From positions 1-43,575 of the forward strand of contig JAABSL010000302.1 of NCBI GenBank assembly GCA_011390415.1: DNA of 43,575 nt, written 5' to 3'. Below are positions 1 through 7,219 of this stretch, piece by piece (the first letter of the stretch is position 1; each line of letters opens with the position of its first letter). Below the pieces are notes generated by a model that searched no databases, was not told the origin of the DNA, and was given only the letters and a program-made list of their open reading frames with translations. Position numbers and translations under genes: made by a program. This DNA comes from Desulfobacteraceae bacterium (GTDB taxonomy: Bacteria > Desulfobacterota > Desulfobacteria > Desulfobacterales > Desulfosalsimonadaceae).

Positions 1-335
1 ATGGTACGTCTACGACACAAAATGATATCTCGGAGACAGTGGCCATCAAAACGCTTTTTGGCGATTATGCGTATGAGATTCCGGTCAGCTCGATTAAATC
101 CTGCATCGGGCATCTGGTATGCGGTGCCGGCGCCGTTGAGGCTGTTATTACCGCCATGACGGTTAAAGAAGATAAAATTCCCCCGACCATCAATTATGAA
201 CATAAGGATCCTCAGTGCGACCTTGATTATGTACCGAACAAGATGCGGGAAAAGACAGTAAATTACGCACTTTCCAATTCTTTTGGTTTCGGGGGGCAGA
301 GCACCTGTCTGGTTATCAACAAGTATACGGGTTGA
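1..335 (+). CDS. beta-ketoacyl-ACP synthase, KS-alpha-like, C-terminal fragment (5' end outside window)
   Basis: This is the last ~110 residues of a FabF/KAS-II-type condensing enzyme, which adds malonyl-derived two-carbon units to an ACP-bound acyl chain. The reading frame is open from base 3. It opens with the GTST-x-ND-x-x-ET-x-AIK-x-LFG block that follows the first catalytic His of the family, then shows the second catalytic His intact in [12 protein letters not shown], and ends with the usual NSFGFGGQ glycine loop. The active-site Cys and the first His lie to the left of the window. The stop codon is one base before the next start (TGAGATG), so the following genes are in the same operon. 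Because a second ketosynthase two genes downstream lacks both histidines, this one is inferred to be the catalytic half of a KS-alpha/KS-beta pair. Confidence 0.9.
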   Translation, partial: GTSTTQNDISETVAIKTLFGDYAYEIPVSSIKSCIGHLVCGAGAVEAVITAMTVKEDKIPPTINYEHKDPQCDLDYVPNKMREKTVNYALSNSFGFGGQSTCLVINKYTG

Positions 336-336
336 G

Positions 337-801
337 ATGCGGTTTCAGCTGTTTGACAGAATAATTAACTTTGAGAAGGGCAAATCCATTGCCGGCGTAA
401 AGAATGTTTCCCTGGAGTCCGGCAATGTTGTCTCCGCAGACAACAGCCTTTTCTACCCTCCCGCTTTGTCGATTGAAGCAATGGCCCAGCTGGGCGGATG
501 GTGTATCAGCGCATCGCGGGATTTTTCCCTGTTGGTGGTATTGGGGATGATTACAGGTGCAGACGTACTTCACGACATAATAATTGGTGATTCATTAATT
601 CTGAAAGTGAATCTGGTGGAACTGATGCCGCAGAGCGCGGTGGTAAGGGCAGAGGCCTGGAAAGAAGGGGCCTGTGCCCTGAGAATCGACAAGATTGTTT
701 ATGGAATGTTTATGATACAGGAACAGCGGTTTGCTGATGAGCAGCATAAAATATTTCAGTCTCTTCTGAAGAGTAAAGCCGAAAAGCGAGACGTTAAGTA
801 A
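337..801 (+). CDS. FabZ/FabA-like hotdog protein, probably non-catalytic 3-hydroxyacyl-ACP dehydratase homologue
   Basis: A 154-residue single-hotdog protein that resembles FabZ: it begins LFDRIINFEKGKSIAGVKNV and has the central-helix signature LSIEAMAQLGGW (Glu47). The ATG at 337, one base after the upstream stop, is preferred; a longer reading from 283 would run inside the ketosynthase. In FabZ a catalytic His sits in a G-H-F-P segment before the central helix. Here that stretch reads SADNSLFYPPALS and contains no His, so dehydration by the usual His/Glu pair is doubtful. It may bind acyl-ACP, or act with an altered mechanism. It sits between the two ketosynthase genes, and its stop overlaps the next start by one base, so translation is probably coupled. 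Confidence 0.75.
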   Translation: MRFQLFDRIINFEKGKSIAGVKNVSLESGNVVSADNSLFYPPALSIEAMAQLGGWCISASRDFSLLVVLGMITGADVLHDIIIGDSLILKVNLVELMPQSAVVRAEAWKEGACALRIDKIVYGMFMIQEQRFADEQHKIFQSLLKSKAEKRDVK

Positions 802-2090
802 TGAAAAAAAGAAGAGTCGTCATCACCGGCGCCGGTCTGATAACGCCTGCCGGCCTGACCCTTGAAGAAAATTGGGAGGCAATGGCAAACGGACGGACGG
901 CGATCAGCAGGATGGCGGATTTTGACACATCATCCTTTCCTGTGAAACTGTGCGGAAAGGTCAAAGGATTTGACCCGAATAAATATATCGGGAATCGGAA
1001 AAACTTAAGATTCATGATGAAAGATGTTCAGTACTGCCTGGCAGCAGTCCGGCTGGCCTGCGAAGACGGCAATATAGAGCCTGGGGCGGTTGATCCCAAA
1101 GAGATCGGTTTATATGTGGGCAGCGGGGAGTCGGAGGTCAGATATGATCGATTCTTCCGGGCCGTGGGCCAGTCATTAAATGAAGACGGGAGCATCAGTT
1201 ACCGGAAGTTCGGATCTTTGGGGTCCCGGGCCATTTACCCCTCATTCATGCTTCTGGACCTGGGTAATAACGGCCTGTGTTATTCTTCCATTGAACACGG
1301 TTTTATGGGCATAAGCTGTAATTTCTCATGCGGCGCCTCGTCCGGGTTTGCCATCGGAGAAGCATTTAAGGCGGTGCAGACAGGCGAGGCGGATATGGTG
1401 ATTGCCGGGGGGCATGACTCTCTTGTCTCGTGTTTTGAGAATTATTTTCATTATGCAGCAACAGGCATGGTCACCAAAGAGCAGGACCCGGAAAAAGGCA
1501 TGAAACCCTATAGCGCTGAACGAGATGGTTTTGTCCTGTCTGAAGGGGCGGGTTTCGTGGTTTTGGAGGAACTGGAGCATGCCCGCAGGAGAAGCGCCGC
1601 TATCAGAGGCGAGGTGGTCGGGTATAGCTGCAATTGTGACACCCATGATGATCTGCTGACCCCGGATCCTGAAGGAGAAGGGGTATTCTATGCCATGCGA
1701 GCCGCCGTAAAAGATGCCGGTGCGGATATTTCCCGGATCGATTATATAAATTCCGAAAGCAATGCCACCCCGGCAGGAGATGTGGCCGAGACAAGGGCCA
1801 TTAAGCGGCTTTTCGGGAAAAGGTCTTATGAAATTCCGGTCAGCAGTGTAAAGCCGGTTATCGGGAATCCGGGAGCCGCAGCGAGCGCTGTTGATTTTGT
1901 TGTCAGCCTGCTGGCCATGGAAAAAGGCGTCATACCGCCGACACGCAACTTCACGGGGAAAGACCCGGAGTGCGACCTGGATTATGTGCCGGGCGTCTCC
2001 CGCAGAAAGCAGATGGCGTATGTCATGTCGGTAAACAAGGGATGGGGCGGGCAGAATTGTGTTTTTGTCTTAAAACAGTTCACGCAATAA
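801..2090 (+). CDS. beta-ketoacyl synthase homologue lacking catalytic His residues (chain-length-factor / KS-beta-like)
   Basis: A full-length (429-residue) thiolase-fold ketosynthase of the FabF type. Family landmarks are clear: the N-terminal VVITGAGLITPAG, a Cys-containing nucleophile loop around Cys177 (SCGASSG, one residue longer than the usual loop, so the alignment of the Cys is uncertain), AERDGFVLSEGAG near residue 240, TPAGD at 323-327 and the C-terminal KGWGGQN. Both catalytic histidines are replaced: the N-A-H-G-T-S-T motif reads N-S-E-S-N-A-T (Glu319 at the His position), and K-x-x-x-G-H reads KPVIGN (Asn356). In type II polyketide systems a non-condensing KS-beta pairs with KS-alpha and sets chain length; this gene, with the intact-His ketosynthase upstream, fits that pattern. 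It could also be a decarboxylase-like ketosynthase. Which applies is inference. Confidence 0.85.
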   Translation: MKKRRVVITGAGLITPAGLTLEENWEAMANGRTAISRMADFDTSSFPVKLCGKVKGFDPNKYIGNRKNLRFMMKDVQYCLAAVRLACEDGNIEPGAVDPKEIGLYVGSGESEVRYDRFFRAVGQSLNEDGSISYRKFGSLGSRAIYPSFMLLDLGNNGLCYSSIEHGFMGISCNFSCGASSGFAIGEAFKAVQTGEADMVIAGGHDSLVSCFENYFHYAATGMVTKEQDPEKGMKPYSAERDGFVLSEGAGFVVLEELEHARRRSAAIRGEVVGYSCNCDTHDDLLTPDPEGEGVFYAMRAAVKDAGADISRIDYINSESNATPAGDVAETRAIKRLFGKRSYEIPVSSVKPVIGNPGAAASAVDFVVSLLAMEKGVIPPTRNFTGKDPECDLDYVPGVSRRKQMAYVMSVNKGWGGQNCVFVLKQFTQ

Positions 2091-2159
2091 TGGCGTCGTT
2101 TGCCACACGATAACCTGATATAAATGTATCAGAATATGATTGTTTAAAACGGGAGATAA

Positions 2160-2540
2160 ATGGAACGACAGGAGATATTTGAAAAAGTAAGGGCGATCAT
2201 CGCCAGGGTGTTGGATGAAGATGAAAATGAGATCGAGATTGATTCCTCTTTGATTGACGACCTGGGGATTGAGTCCGTCGACCTGGTGGACATCAGCGCA
2301 AAGATTGAAGAGGTCTTTGATATTGAAATCGCTGAAGGAGAATTGTGGAATCTGACAAGCCTTTTTAGTGAAGACGGGATGATCAAGAATGAAAAAATAA
2401 CTGCCCGCGGTGCAAAAGAGCTGAAAAAGTGTTTTGGTGAGAGCTTGGGCAGTATTGAGCCGGGAACGTGCCTGATTGACATATTCAGTGAGATCAGGGT
2501 TTCATTTATTGTGGATTATCTGGAAAAGAAACTGAAATAA
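2160..2540 (+). CDS. acyl carrier protein with extended C-terminus
   Basis: A 126-residue acidic protein. Residues 1-60 follow the ACP fold: an acidic helix I, then LIDDLGIESVDLVDISAKIEE, where Ser39 in G-I-E-S-V-D is the expected phosphopantetheine attachment site. Normal ACPs have about 75-85 residues. Here an inserted or appended stretch (about 65-126) follows, and helix IV-like sequence (SFIVDYLEKKLK) comes only at the very end, so the extra ~40 residues appear to be inserted between helices III and IV. The insert contains one Cys (KKCFGE). The gene lies 69 bases after the KS-beta gene and 12 bases before the methyltransferase. It presumably carries the growing chain for the neighbouring ketosynthase pair. 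A similar link between ACP-related proteins and radical-SAM peptide maturation systems is known in clostridia (recalled, not checked). Confidence 0.88.
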   Translation: MERQEIFEKVRAIIARVLDEDENEIEIDSSLIDDLGIESVDLVDISAKIEEVFDIEIAEGELWNLTSLFSEDGMIKNEKITARGAKELKKCFGESLGSIEPGTCLIDIFSEIRVSFIVDYLEKKLK

Positions 2541-2552
2541 AAGGTATTGGAA

Positions 2553-3227
2553 ATGTTCAGTTTTGTCTATATGAAAGTTCTTGAAAGCACACCCAGAAGA
2601 TATGACCGGGGAATCAACTTCTTCTCAATGGGCCGGGTAGATGCGATAAAACGGCGGATAACCGATGAGTATATTCAAAACGGGGATGCCGTACTGGATA
2701 TCGGGTGCGGCACCGGAACCCTTGCGGTCATGATGGCAAAGAAAGGGGCCAGGGTAAGGGGGATCGATATTGCAAAACCGATGCTGGCAGTGGCCGCAGA
2801 AAAAATAGATGAGATGGGCGTAAGAGAACGTGTTGAACTGATGGAAACCAGTATTGTGGGGCTGGCAAGGCATTTTAAAGATGAAAGCATGGATAAAATT
2901 GTTTCCACACTGGTGTTCAGCGAACTCTCAAGCGATGAACGACGATATGCGCTTGCGGAAAGCAGCCGAATCCTGAAAAAAGACGGTCTGTTGATCATTG
3001 CCGATGAAGTCCGGCCGGAATCGTTTGCCAAACGGCTTTTGTATTTTATGGTCAGGTGGCCGGTAGCCATCATCACATTTCTGTTTGTCCAGAAATTTTT
3101 TCGCTCGGTTGCAGATTTAAAGGAAGACATAAACAGGGCGGGGTTTAAGATTGTATCAAATCAGAGACAGTTTTTGGGCGCTTTTGAAACCATTGTTGCC
3201 AAGAGGGTGAATCATGCCGGGAGTTAG
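2553..3227 (+). CDS. class I SAM-dependent methyltransferase (UbiE-like; possible corrinoid-protein-associated type)
   Basis: A 224-residue Rossmann-fold methyltransferase. Motif I (VLDIGCGTG, residues 47-55) binds S-adenosylmethionine; it is followed by the acidic motif II in GIDIAKPML and a LVFSEL segment at the motif IV position. The ATG at 2553 is chosen over an in-frame TTG at 2547 because the AAAGG element is correctly spaced from it. The C-terminal part has a hydrophobic patch (WPVAIITFLFVQKFF) that may touch the membrane. It overlaps the start of the HgcA-like gene by 14 bases, which suggests translational coupling. I recall public annotation using the name CpaM for methyltransferases that accompany HgcAB-like fusion proteins; this gene fits that context, but its substrate (peptide, polyketide or corrinoid) is unknown. 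Confidence 0.82.
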   Translation: MFSFVYMKVLESTPRRYDRGINFFSMGRVDAIKRRITDEYIQNGDAVLDIGCGTGTLAVMMAKKGARVRGIDIAKPMLAVAAEKIDEMGVRERVELMETSIVGLARHFKDESMDKIVSTLVFSELSSDERRYALAESSRILKKDGLLIIADEVRPESFAKRLLYFMVRWPVAIITFLFVQKFFRSVADLKEDINRAGFKIVSNQRQFLGAFETIVAKRVNHAGS

Positions 3228-4308
3228 CGAGGGGTTTAAGACATTTTTAGGGCTTGCATTCAGGTTGTTTCCGGTCCGGGCGGAGACAGGATTGCGGGTT
3301 TTTGGAAATCCGGATGAAAACAGCCCGGTCTTTGTCACGTCCAACTATGATCTGACCGTCAAAAGGGTGGCTAAGCATTTAAAGCACCTGGACTGCTACC
3401 TCCTTGTAGCACAATCTTCCGGCGTCAATGTCTGGTGTGCGTCCGCAGCCGAGGGTTTTACAGAGCATTCTGTTATTTCAGCCATAGAGACAAGCGGCAT
3501 TGCAAAAAAAGTAAAACACAGAAGACTCATTCTCCCCGCACTTTCAGGGCCTGGCATAAATACCGGGATCATTGAGAAAGAAACCGGATGGCACTGTCAA
3601 TTCGGCCCGGTGTATGCCAGAGACATACCGGAATATCTCAAAAACGGTTTTCAAAAGACCGATGAGATGCAACGGGTTAAATACGATCTTGCCGATCGAT
3701 TGGATGTTGCAATTGGATGCACGCTTCCGTTTTATTTTTTAATTCTGGCGTTTCTGTTGATCTTCAAGCGGGAGTGGCTGTTTGAGTTTCATGTGATCAG
3801 CTTCCCGTTGTTTTTTTTCATTCACGGCTTTCAGCCGTATCTTCCCGGCAAATATGGGTGGGGAAAAATCCTTTCGGTTGAAATCGGGATTGCAGCTGTT
3901 TTTTTGATTTATCTGCTGTTGTCTTCGGGCGGAAACGCCTATGTCAACGGCCTTTTTACCTGGGCGCTGATTGTGACGTTTCTGATGGGAATCGATTTTG
4001 CCGGATTCTCCCCGAATATGAAAGGGGAAGCGGATGAACTGCTGATACGCATGGGAATCCGGAAACTGTGGATTTTTGCCCTCAAAGGCACTGAAAAAGG
4101 GGCGTTCATGGTCGGGGCAAAGGCAATTCGTCTGGATCAGTCTAAATGTATCGGCTGCGGGCTGTGTTTTGAAATTTGTCCCATGGGGCTTTACAGCAGG
4201 GATGATGACATAAAGTCCTATCGGGTGGACGCCGGTCGCTGCACCGCGTGTAAAGCGTGTGTCGTTCAGTGTGCCACCGGTGCCATTTCTCTGGTGGAAT
4301 CAGGATAA
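3214..4308 (+). CDS. HgcA-HgcB-like fusion: membrane corrinoid protein with C-terminal 2x[4Fe-4S] ferredoxin domain
   Basis: A 364-residue protein. Residues 30-130 match the cobamide-binding domain of the mercury-methylation protein HgcA and the CFeSP family: GNPDENSPVFVTSNY, then the cap-helix motif N-V-W-C-A (72-76), whose Cys75 would be the lower cobalt ligand, then HRRLILPALSGPG. About four membrane helices follow (roughly 169-184, 192-209, 219-237, 245-264). The C-terminal 60 residues form a dicluster ferredoxin (Cys312/315/318/322 and 343/346/349/353) like HgcB. Differences from true HgcAB: the glycine-lysine-rich end of the cap helix (A-G-K-G-T-F-G-T) is replaced by S-A-A-E-G-F-T-E, and the HgcB C-terminal Cys pair is missing. 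Mercury methylation is therefore unlikely. A role in corrinoid-dependent methyl transfer or reduction serving the neighbouring methyltransferase and radical SAM enzyme is inference. Confidence 0.82.
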   Translation: MPGVSEGFKTFLGLAFRLFPVRAETGLRVFGNPDENSPVFVTSNYDLTVKRVAKHLKHLDCYLLVAQSSGVNVWCASAAEGFTEHSVISAIETSGIAKKVKHRRLILPALSGPGINTGIIEKETGWHCQFGPVYARDIPEYLKNGFQKTDEMQRVKYDLADRLDVAIGCTLPFYFLILAFLLIFKREWLFEFHVISFPLFFFIHGFQPYLPGKYGWGKILSVEIGIAAVFLIYLLLSSGGNAYVNGLFTWALIVTFLMGIDFAGFSPNMKGEADELLIRMGIRKLWIFALKGTEKGAFMVGAKAIRLDQSKCIGCGLCFEICPMGLYSRDDDIKSYRVDAGRCTACKACVVQCATGAISLVESG

Positions 4309-4332
4309 CATAGGGAAAGGGGGTAAACGCAG

Positions 4333-4533
4333 ATGAAAGATGCAGACACAGGTTCAAAGGAAGAGAAAAAGGAATATAATGAGGCATCCGTCTTTGCCAG
4401 ATACGGCATCCGGTCTCTGTCTAAATCAACGACCGACCGGAGAAAGGTGACCAAAGAATCCGTTGCCTTCTGCTGCAGTAAGGCGTCGCTGGATGAAAGA
4501 GATATTAATCAGTGCACGCAATGTGTCATCTAA
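4333..4533 (+). CDS. small Cys-containing peptide, putative RiPP precursor
   Basis: A 66-residue peptide preceded by a strong AAAGGGGG ribosome site and ending 15 bases before the radical SAM gene. Residues 1-42 are charged and leader-like (many Lys, Glu, Asp and Ser). The C-terminal third carries all four Cys: Cys47-Cys48 and Cys61-x-x-Cys64, with the chain ending C-V-I. There is no signal peptide. A short Cys-rich peptide directly before a SPASM-domain maturase is the classic arrangement of radical-SAM-modified peptides (for example the Cys-rich clostridial precursors), so the Cys region is the likely core. No family match is certain, and it could also be a small structural partner of the enzyme. 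Confidence 0.65.
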   Translation: MKDADTGSKEEKKEYNEASVFARYGIRSLSKSTTDRRKVTKESVAFCCSKASLDERDINQCTQCVI

Positions 4534-4548
4534 TTGTCTGGAGGAGAG

Positions 4549-6009
4549 ATGGCTAAAGATCTTTCACAGGTAAAAGAGATTAAAGAGACAGCCGCTTTGA
4601 ACGGATTGCATGCGAGCAGGCACACGATGGTGCTGGATGTCAACCAGGCCGGGCGTGAGCATGAGAAGATCCTCTACAACCCGCTGGCCGGCTCGGTGCA
4701 TATCGTCAATTCATCTGTCGTCGGCATACTGGATGCGATCCGGAACAAACAGGGCCTGGGTGCCGCAGACAATGGGTTACTGCAGTTTCTTCTGGATGAA
4801 GGGTATGTTTACACAGACCAGGCCGCAGAAACGCAGAAGGAGCGGGTGGAATATGAGAAGTACCGGATGCGTGTCCAGGACGGGGCGTTTCAGCTTATTT
4901 TAACAACCACCTTGAAGTGTAACCTGAGCTGCACGTATTGCTATCAGGACGCTGCCGGCATGCACCGGCCCAATCAGATGATGACCCCTGAGATGTTTGA
5001 GAATATCGATGCGTTTGTGGATAAGTACACAAAAGACCGGCATGAGAAACGTTTTTATTATCTCCTTTATGGCGGAGAACCGCTCCTGCCCGGTGAAAAA
5101 GACAGGGAAATTATCGAGCGGGTTGCAGCAGAGTGCAGGATGTTTGACATTCCGCTGGCTGCGGTGACAAACGGGGTCCACCTGTATGAGTATTGTGATG
5201 TGTTCAAAGGCCTTAAAATCGGGGAGTTTCAGGTAACCGTTGACGGCCCTCCGGAAATACACAACGCGCGAAAGCGGGCATTGGACGGTCAGGGTTCCTA
5301 CGAACGGATAATGAAAGGAATTGAACGGAGCATTGAATACGGATTTCCAATCAATTTCAAGATTGTCATCGACCGGACAAATATTGATTATGTCCCGGAA
5401 CTGGCCGAGATAATTGACCGCAAAGGCTGGCTGGATCTGCCGGAAGACAAATTCAAGATTCAGCTGGCGGAAAACGCCGCCTTAAGCTGCCTCGGGAAAG
5501 CGGCCGAGAAAGACAATTATATGCGGCCGGTGGAAATCCTGAGAACCCTTTCTGAAAAGGCCAAAACCCATTCATCCATGAATAAAATGTTCCGGCCATT
5601 CTGTATGGGGATTCGGGTCTTGTATACGGCGGGCATGCCGCCTCACCCGCGGTTCGGTGCCTGTTCCGCCGGCGTTTTGCAGCTGGCGTTCGGCCCGGAC
5701 GGATATGTCTATCCGTGCATGGTTTACCTGGGATTTCCGGAACACAGCATCGGTTCCTATTTTCCAACGGTTTCGATAAACGAGGAAGAACTGCGACGAT
5801 ATGAAGATTTGTTTACCCGGCATACGGTAGAGTGCGAAACCTGTGACCTTAAATATTCCTGCGGCGGAAGATGCATCCCTTCCGTTGAAAAACTTAATAC
5901 CGCCAAGTGCCCGGATGTAAAAGAACTGGTGCAGTTCGGCTTTGACTATTACCTGCCGATGATAGAGGAAAGATGGCTCAGCGAAAAGGCAAAGGAAAAA
6001 CCGCAATGA
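4549..6009 (+). CDS. radical SAM/SPASM-domain peptide maturase
   Basis: A 486-residue enzyme. Residues 24-95 form a small N-terminal domain (YNPLAGSVHIVN...LLDEGYVY) like the peptide-binding heads of RiPP maturases. The radical SAM core starts near 113 with the cluster motif C124-x3-C128-x2-C131 (CNLSCTYCYQ), which binds the SAM-cleaving [4Fe-4S] cluster, followed by YGGEPLL. The C-terminal SPASM region has Cys in GACSAGVLQLAFGPDGYVYPC and in CETCDLKYSCGGRC (about 429-447), giving ligands for auxiliary clusters. The ATG at 4549 is used because GGAGGAG lies just upstream. It is expected to modify the preceding peptide, for example by forming thioether or carbon-carbon links. It is the last gene of the operon and is followed by a terminator. 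Confidence 0.9.
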   Translation: MAKDLSQVKEIKETAALNGLHASRHTMVLDVNQAGREHEKILYNPLAGSVHIVNSSVVGILDAIRNKQGLGAADNGLLQFLLDEGYVYTDQAAETQKERVEYEKYRMRVQDGAFQLILTTTLKCNLSCTYCYQDAAGMHRPNQMMTPEMFENIDAFVDKYTKDRHEKRFYYLLYGGEPLLPGEKDREIIERVAAECRMFDIPLAAVTNGVHLYEYCDVFKGLKIGEFQVTVDGPPEIHNARKRALDGQGSYERIMKGIERSIEYGFPINFKIVIDRTNIDYVPELAEIIDRKGWLDLPEDKFKIQLAENAALSCLGKAAEKDNYMRPVEILRTLSEKAKTHSSMNKMFRPFCMGIRVLYTAGMPPHPRFGACSAGVLQLAFGPDGYVYPCMVYLGFPEHSIGSYFPTVSINEEELRRYEDLFTRHTVECETCDLKYSCGGRCIPSVEKLNTAKCPDVKELVQFGFDYYLPMIEERWLSEKAKEKPQ

Positions 6010-6178
6010 TTTTATTAAACGTAAAACTGTGCTGAAATTGTGCCCGTTGAGGTCAAAAAGGCTTGATCCTCCTTTCGGCTGCAGAAGGAGCGGGCCATGT
6101 CCGCGATCTTTTCCGTAATCGCCCGCCCGGGCGCGCGGGTTTGCGTCTCGCCTCCGGCACAACTTGAAATAAAAAAAA

Positions 6179-6206
6179 GGCCGGCTGTTATCAGCCGGCC
6201 TTTTTT
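6179..6206. terminator. bidirectional rho-independent terminator
   Basis: A perfect 9-bp stem (GGCCGGCTG / CAGCCGGCC) with a TTAT loop has a T6 run on the right and an A-run on the left, so it works on both strands. It closes the + strand KS/ACP/radical-SAM operon and the convergent - strand gene at 6282-6674. Confidence 0.9.
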
Positions 6207-6281
6207 AGTCTTAATTTAAAACGCGATCCCCTGGACCATGTTTTTTATTTTTGCATATCTCAACTTTGATCTGTCAGATTA

Positions 6282-6674
6282 TTAGAAACCTCCCCAGGTT
6301 TTCATGAGGTTGCGAACTTCTTTTTCCAGATCTTCACTCCAGATCGTTTTCCATTCTCCGTTTTTTTTGGCCTGCAGTTTTTCTACTGTGATGGCATTGT
6401 GTTTTTCATTTTTCGTCCCGATGACCCGGACCGGCTCATTCACATACCTGACCATTATGTCTTTGCTAAGATTCGGCAGCAGGAACCATGCGTCCTTGCC
6501 TGTGTAGAGGACAAAATTGTCTTCAACTGCGATATACGGATCTTCCAGTCCGCTGGGGCAGACTTTTCCGTGAAGTGCACAGGTCAGACCCTGAATTGAT
6601 CCGTCCCACTGACCACTAAAAGCCATGGCGGGAACACAAAGAACCATCAGTAGAGCAAATATTATTGTTTTCAT
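6282..6674 (-). CDS. small secreted protein of unknown function
   Basis: A 130-residue protein preceded by a good AAAGGAG ribosome site. Residues 1-18 form a Sec signal peptide with a likely cut after A-M-A. The mature part contains two Cys (32 and 39, in TCALHGKVCP) that could form a disulfide or bind a cofactor, then an apparently beta-rich domain with VRYVNEPVRVIGTK, which resembles an OB-fold strand pattern, and ends KTWGGF. I do not recognise the family. It stands alone between the radical-SAM operon (convergent) and the acyl-CoA dehydrogenase (divergent), so it probably has its own promoter in the 6675-7219 gap. Confidence 0.75.
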   Translation of the reverse strand: MKTIIFALLMVLCVPAMAFSGQWDGSIQGLTCALHGKVCPSGLEDPYIAVEDNFVLYTGKDAWFLLPNLSKDIMVRYVNEPVRVIGTKNEKHNAITVEKLQAKKNGEWKTIWSEDLEKEVRNLMKTWGGF

Positions 6675-7219
6675 GGCAACTCCTTTCTTGTCGCGTTCGC
6701 AAACGCTTTAATTAAAATGGTTAAACATGACGCCAGATATCAAAGGGAAAATACCCGGTTAGTTGCCAGATTGCATCCGATAAATCATTTCATGATCCTA
6801 ATTCCGATGCCTGACGCCTTTTAAACAAGTTAGGCATCAATAGATTTGTTGTCAAATGTCGCTACCCTGAATTTTTTCAGTTCAGAAACTTTCCCTGATA
6901 TATAGGGCATTAATGTTATGAAATTAAAATCACGTTCAACAGTTGAGCCGGGTTCAATTTTTTTAATTGCCTTCATTTTATTCAATCTTTATTTTTTTCA
7001 ATTGGTTAGTTGGAAGTCAGGCGGTTAAACTTAACGGGAAGGTAAAGATGCTCTTGACAAAAGCGGTTCTGAAAATACAGAATAATTTTTCCGGATTCCG
7101 GGATTTGTTTTTCAGGACATGGGTTGATTGATTGTTTAACGATTTTAATATTTTGTATTTAAAATAGTTTTTGGAATCTGTTGTTTCGCACAAAATTAAA
7201 AAGATGAAAGGAATGCACC
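6675..7219. other. 545-base intergenic region between divergent genes
   Basis: AT-rich and without a convincing gene. It holds an imperfect hairpin (6806-6814 with 6830-6838, GATGCCTGA/TTAGGCATC) and a weak sigma70-like pair, TTGACA at 7054 with TACAGA at 7076 (16-base spacing), that could drive the acyl-CoA dehydrogenase. The signal for the divergent small secreted protein was not located. Confidence 0.4.

Noticed and set aside
3214-4308. Calling the gene a true mercury-methylation hgcAB
   Set aside because: The cap helix beyond N-V-W-C-A is changed and the C-terminal Cys pair of HgcB is absent; only the fold is shared.
6040-6165. GC-rich hairpins after the radical SAM gene that might be a structured RNA
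   Set aside because: Several short palindromes (for example CTCCTT/AAGGAG and CGCCCGGGCG) but no covariation evidence; a clear terminator follows, so they are read as 3' untranslated sequence.
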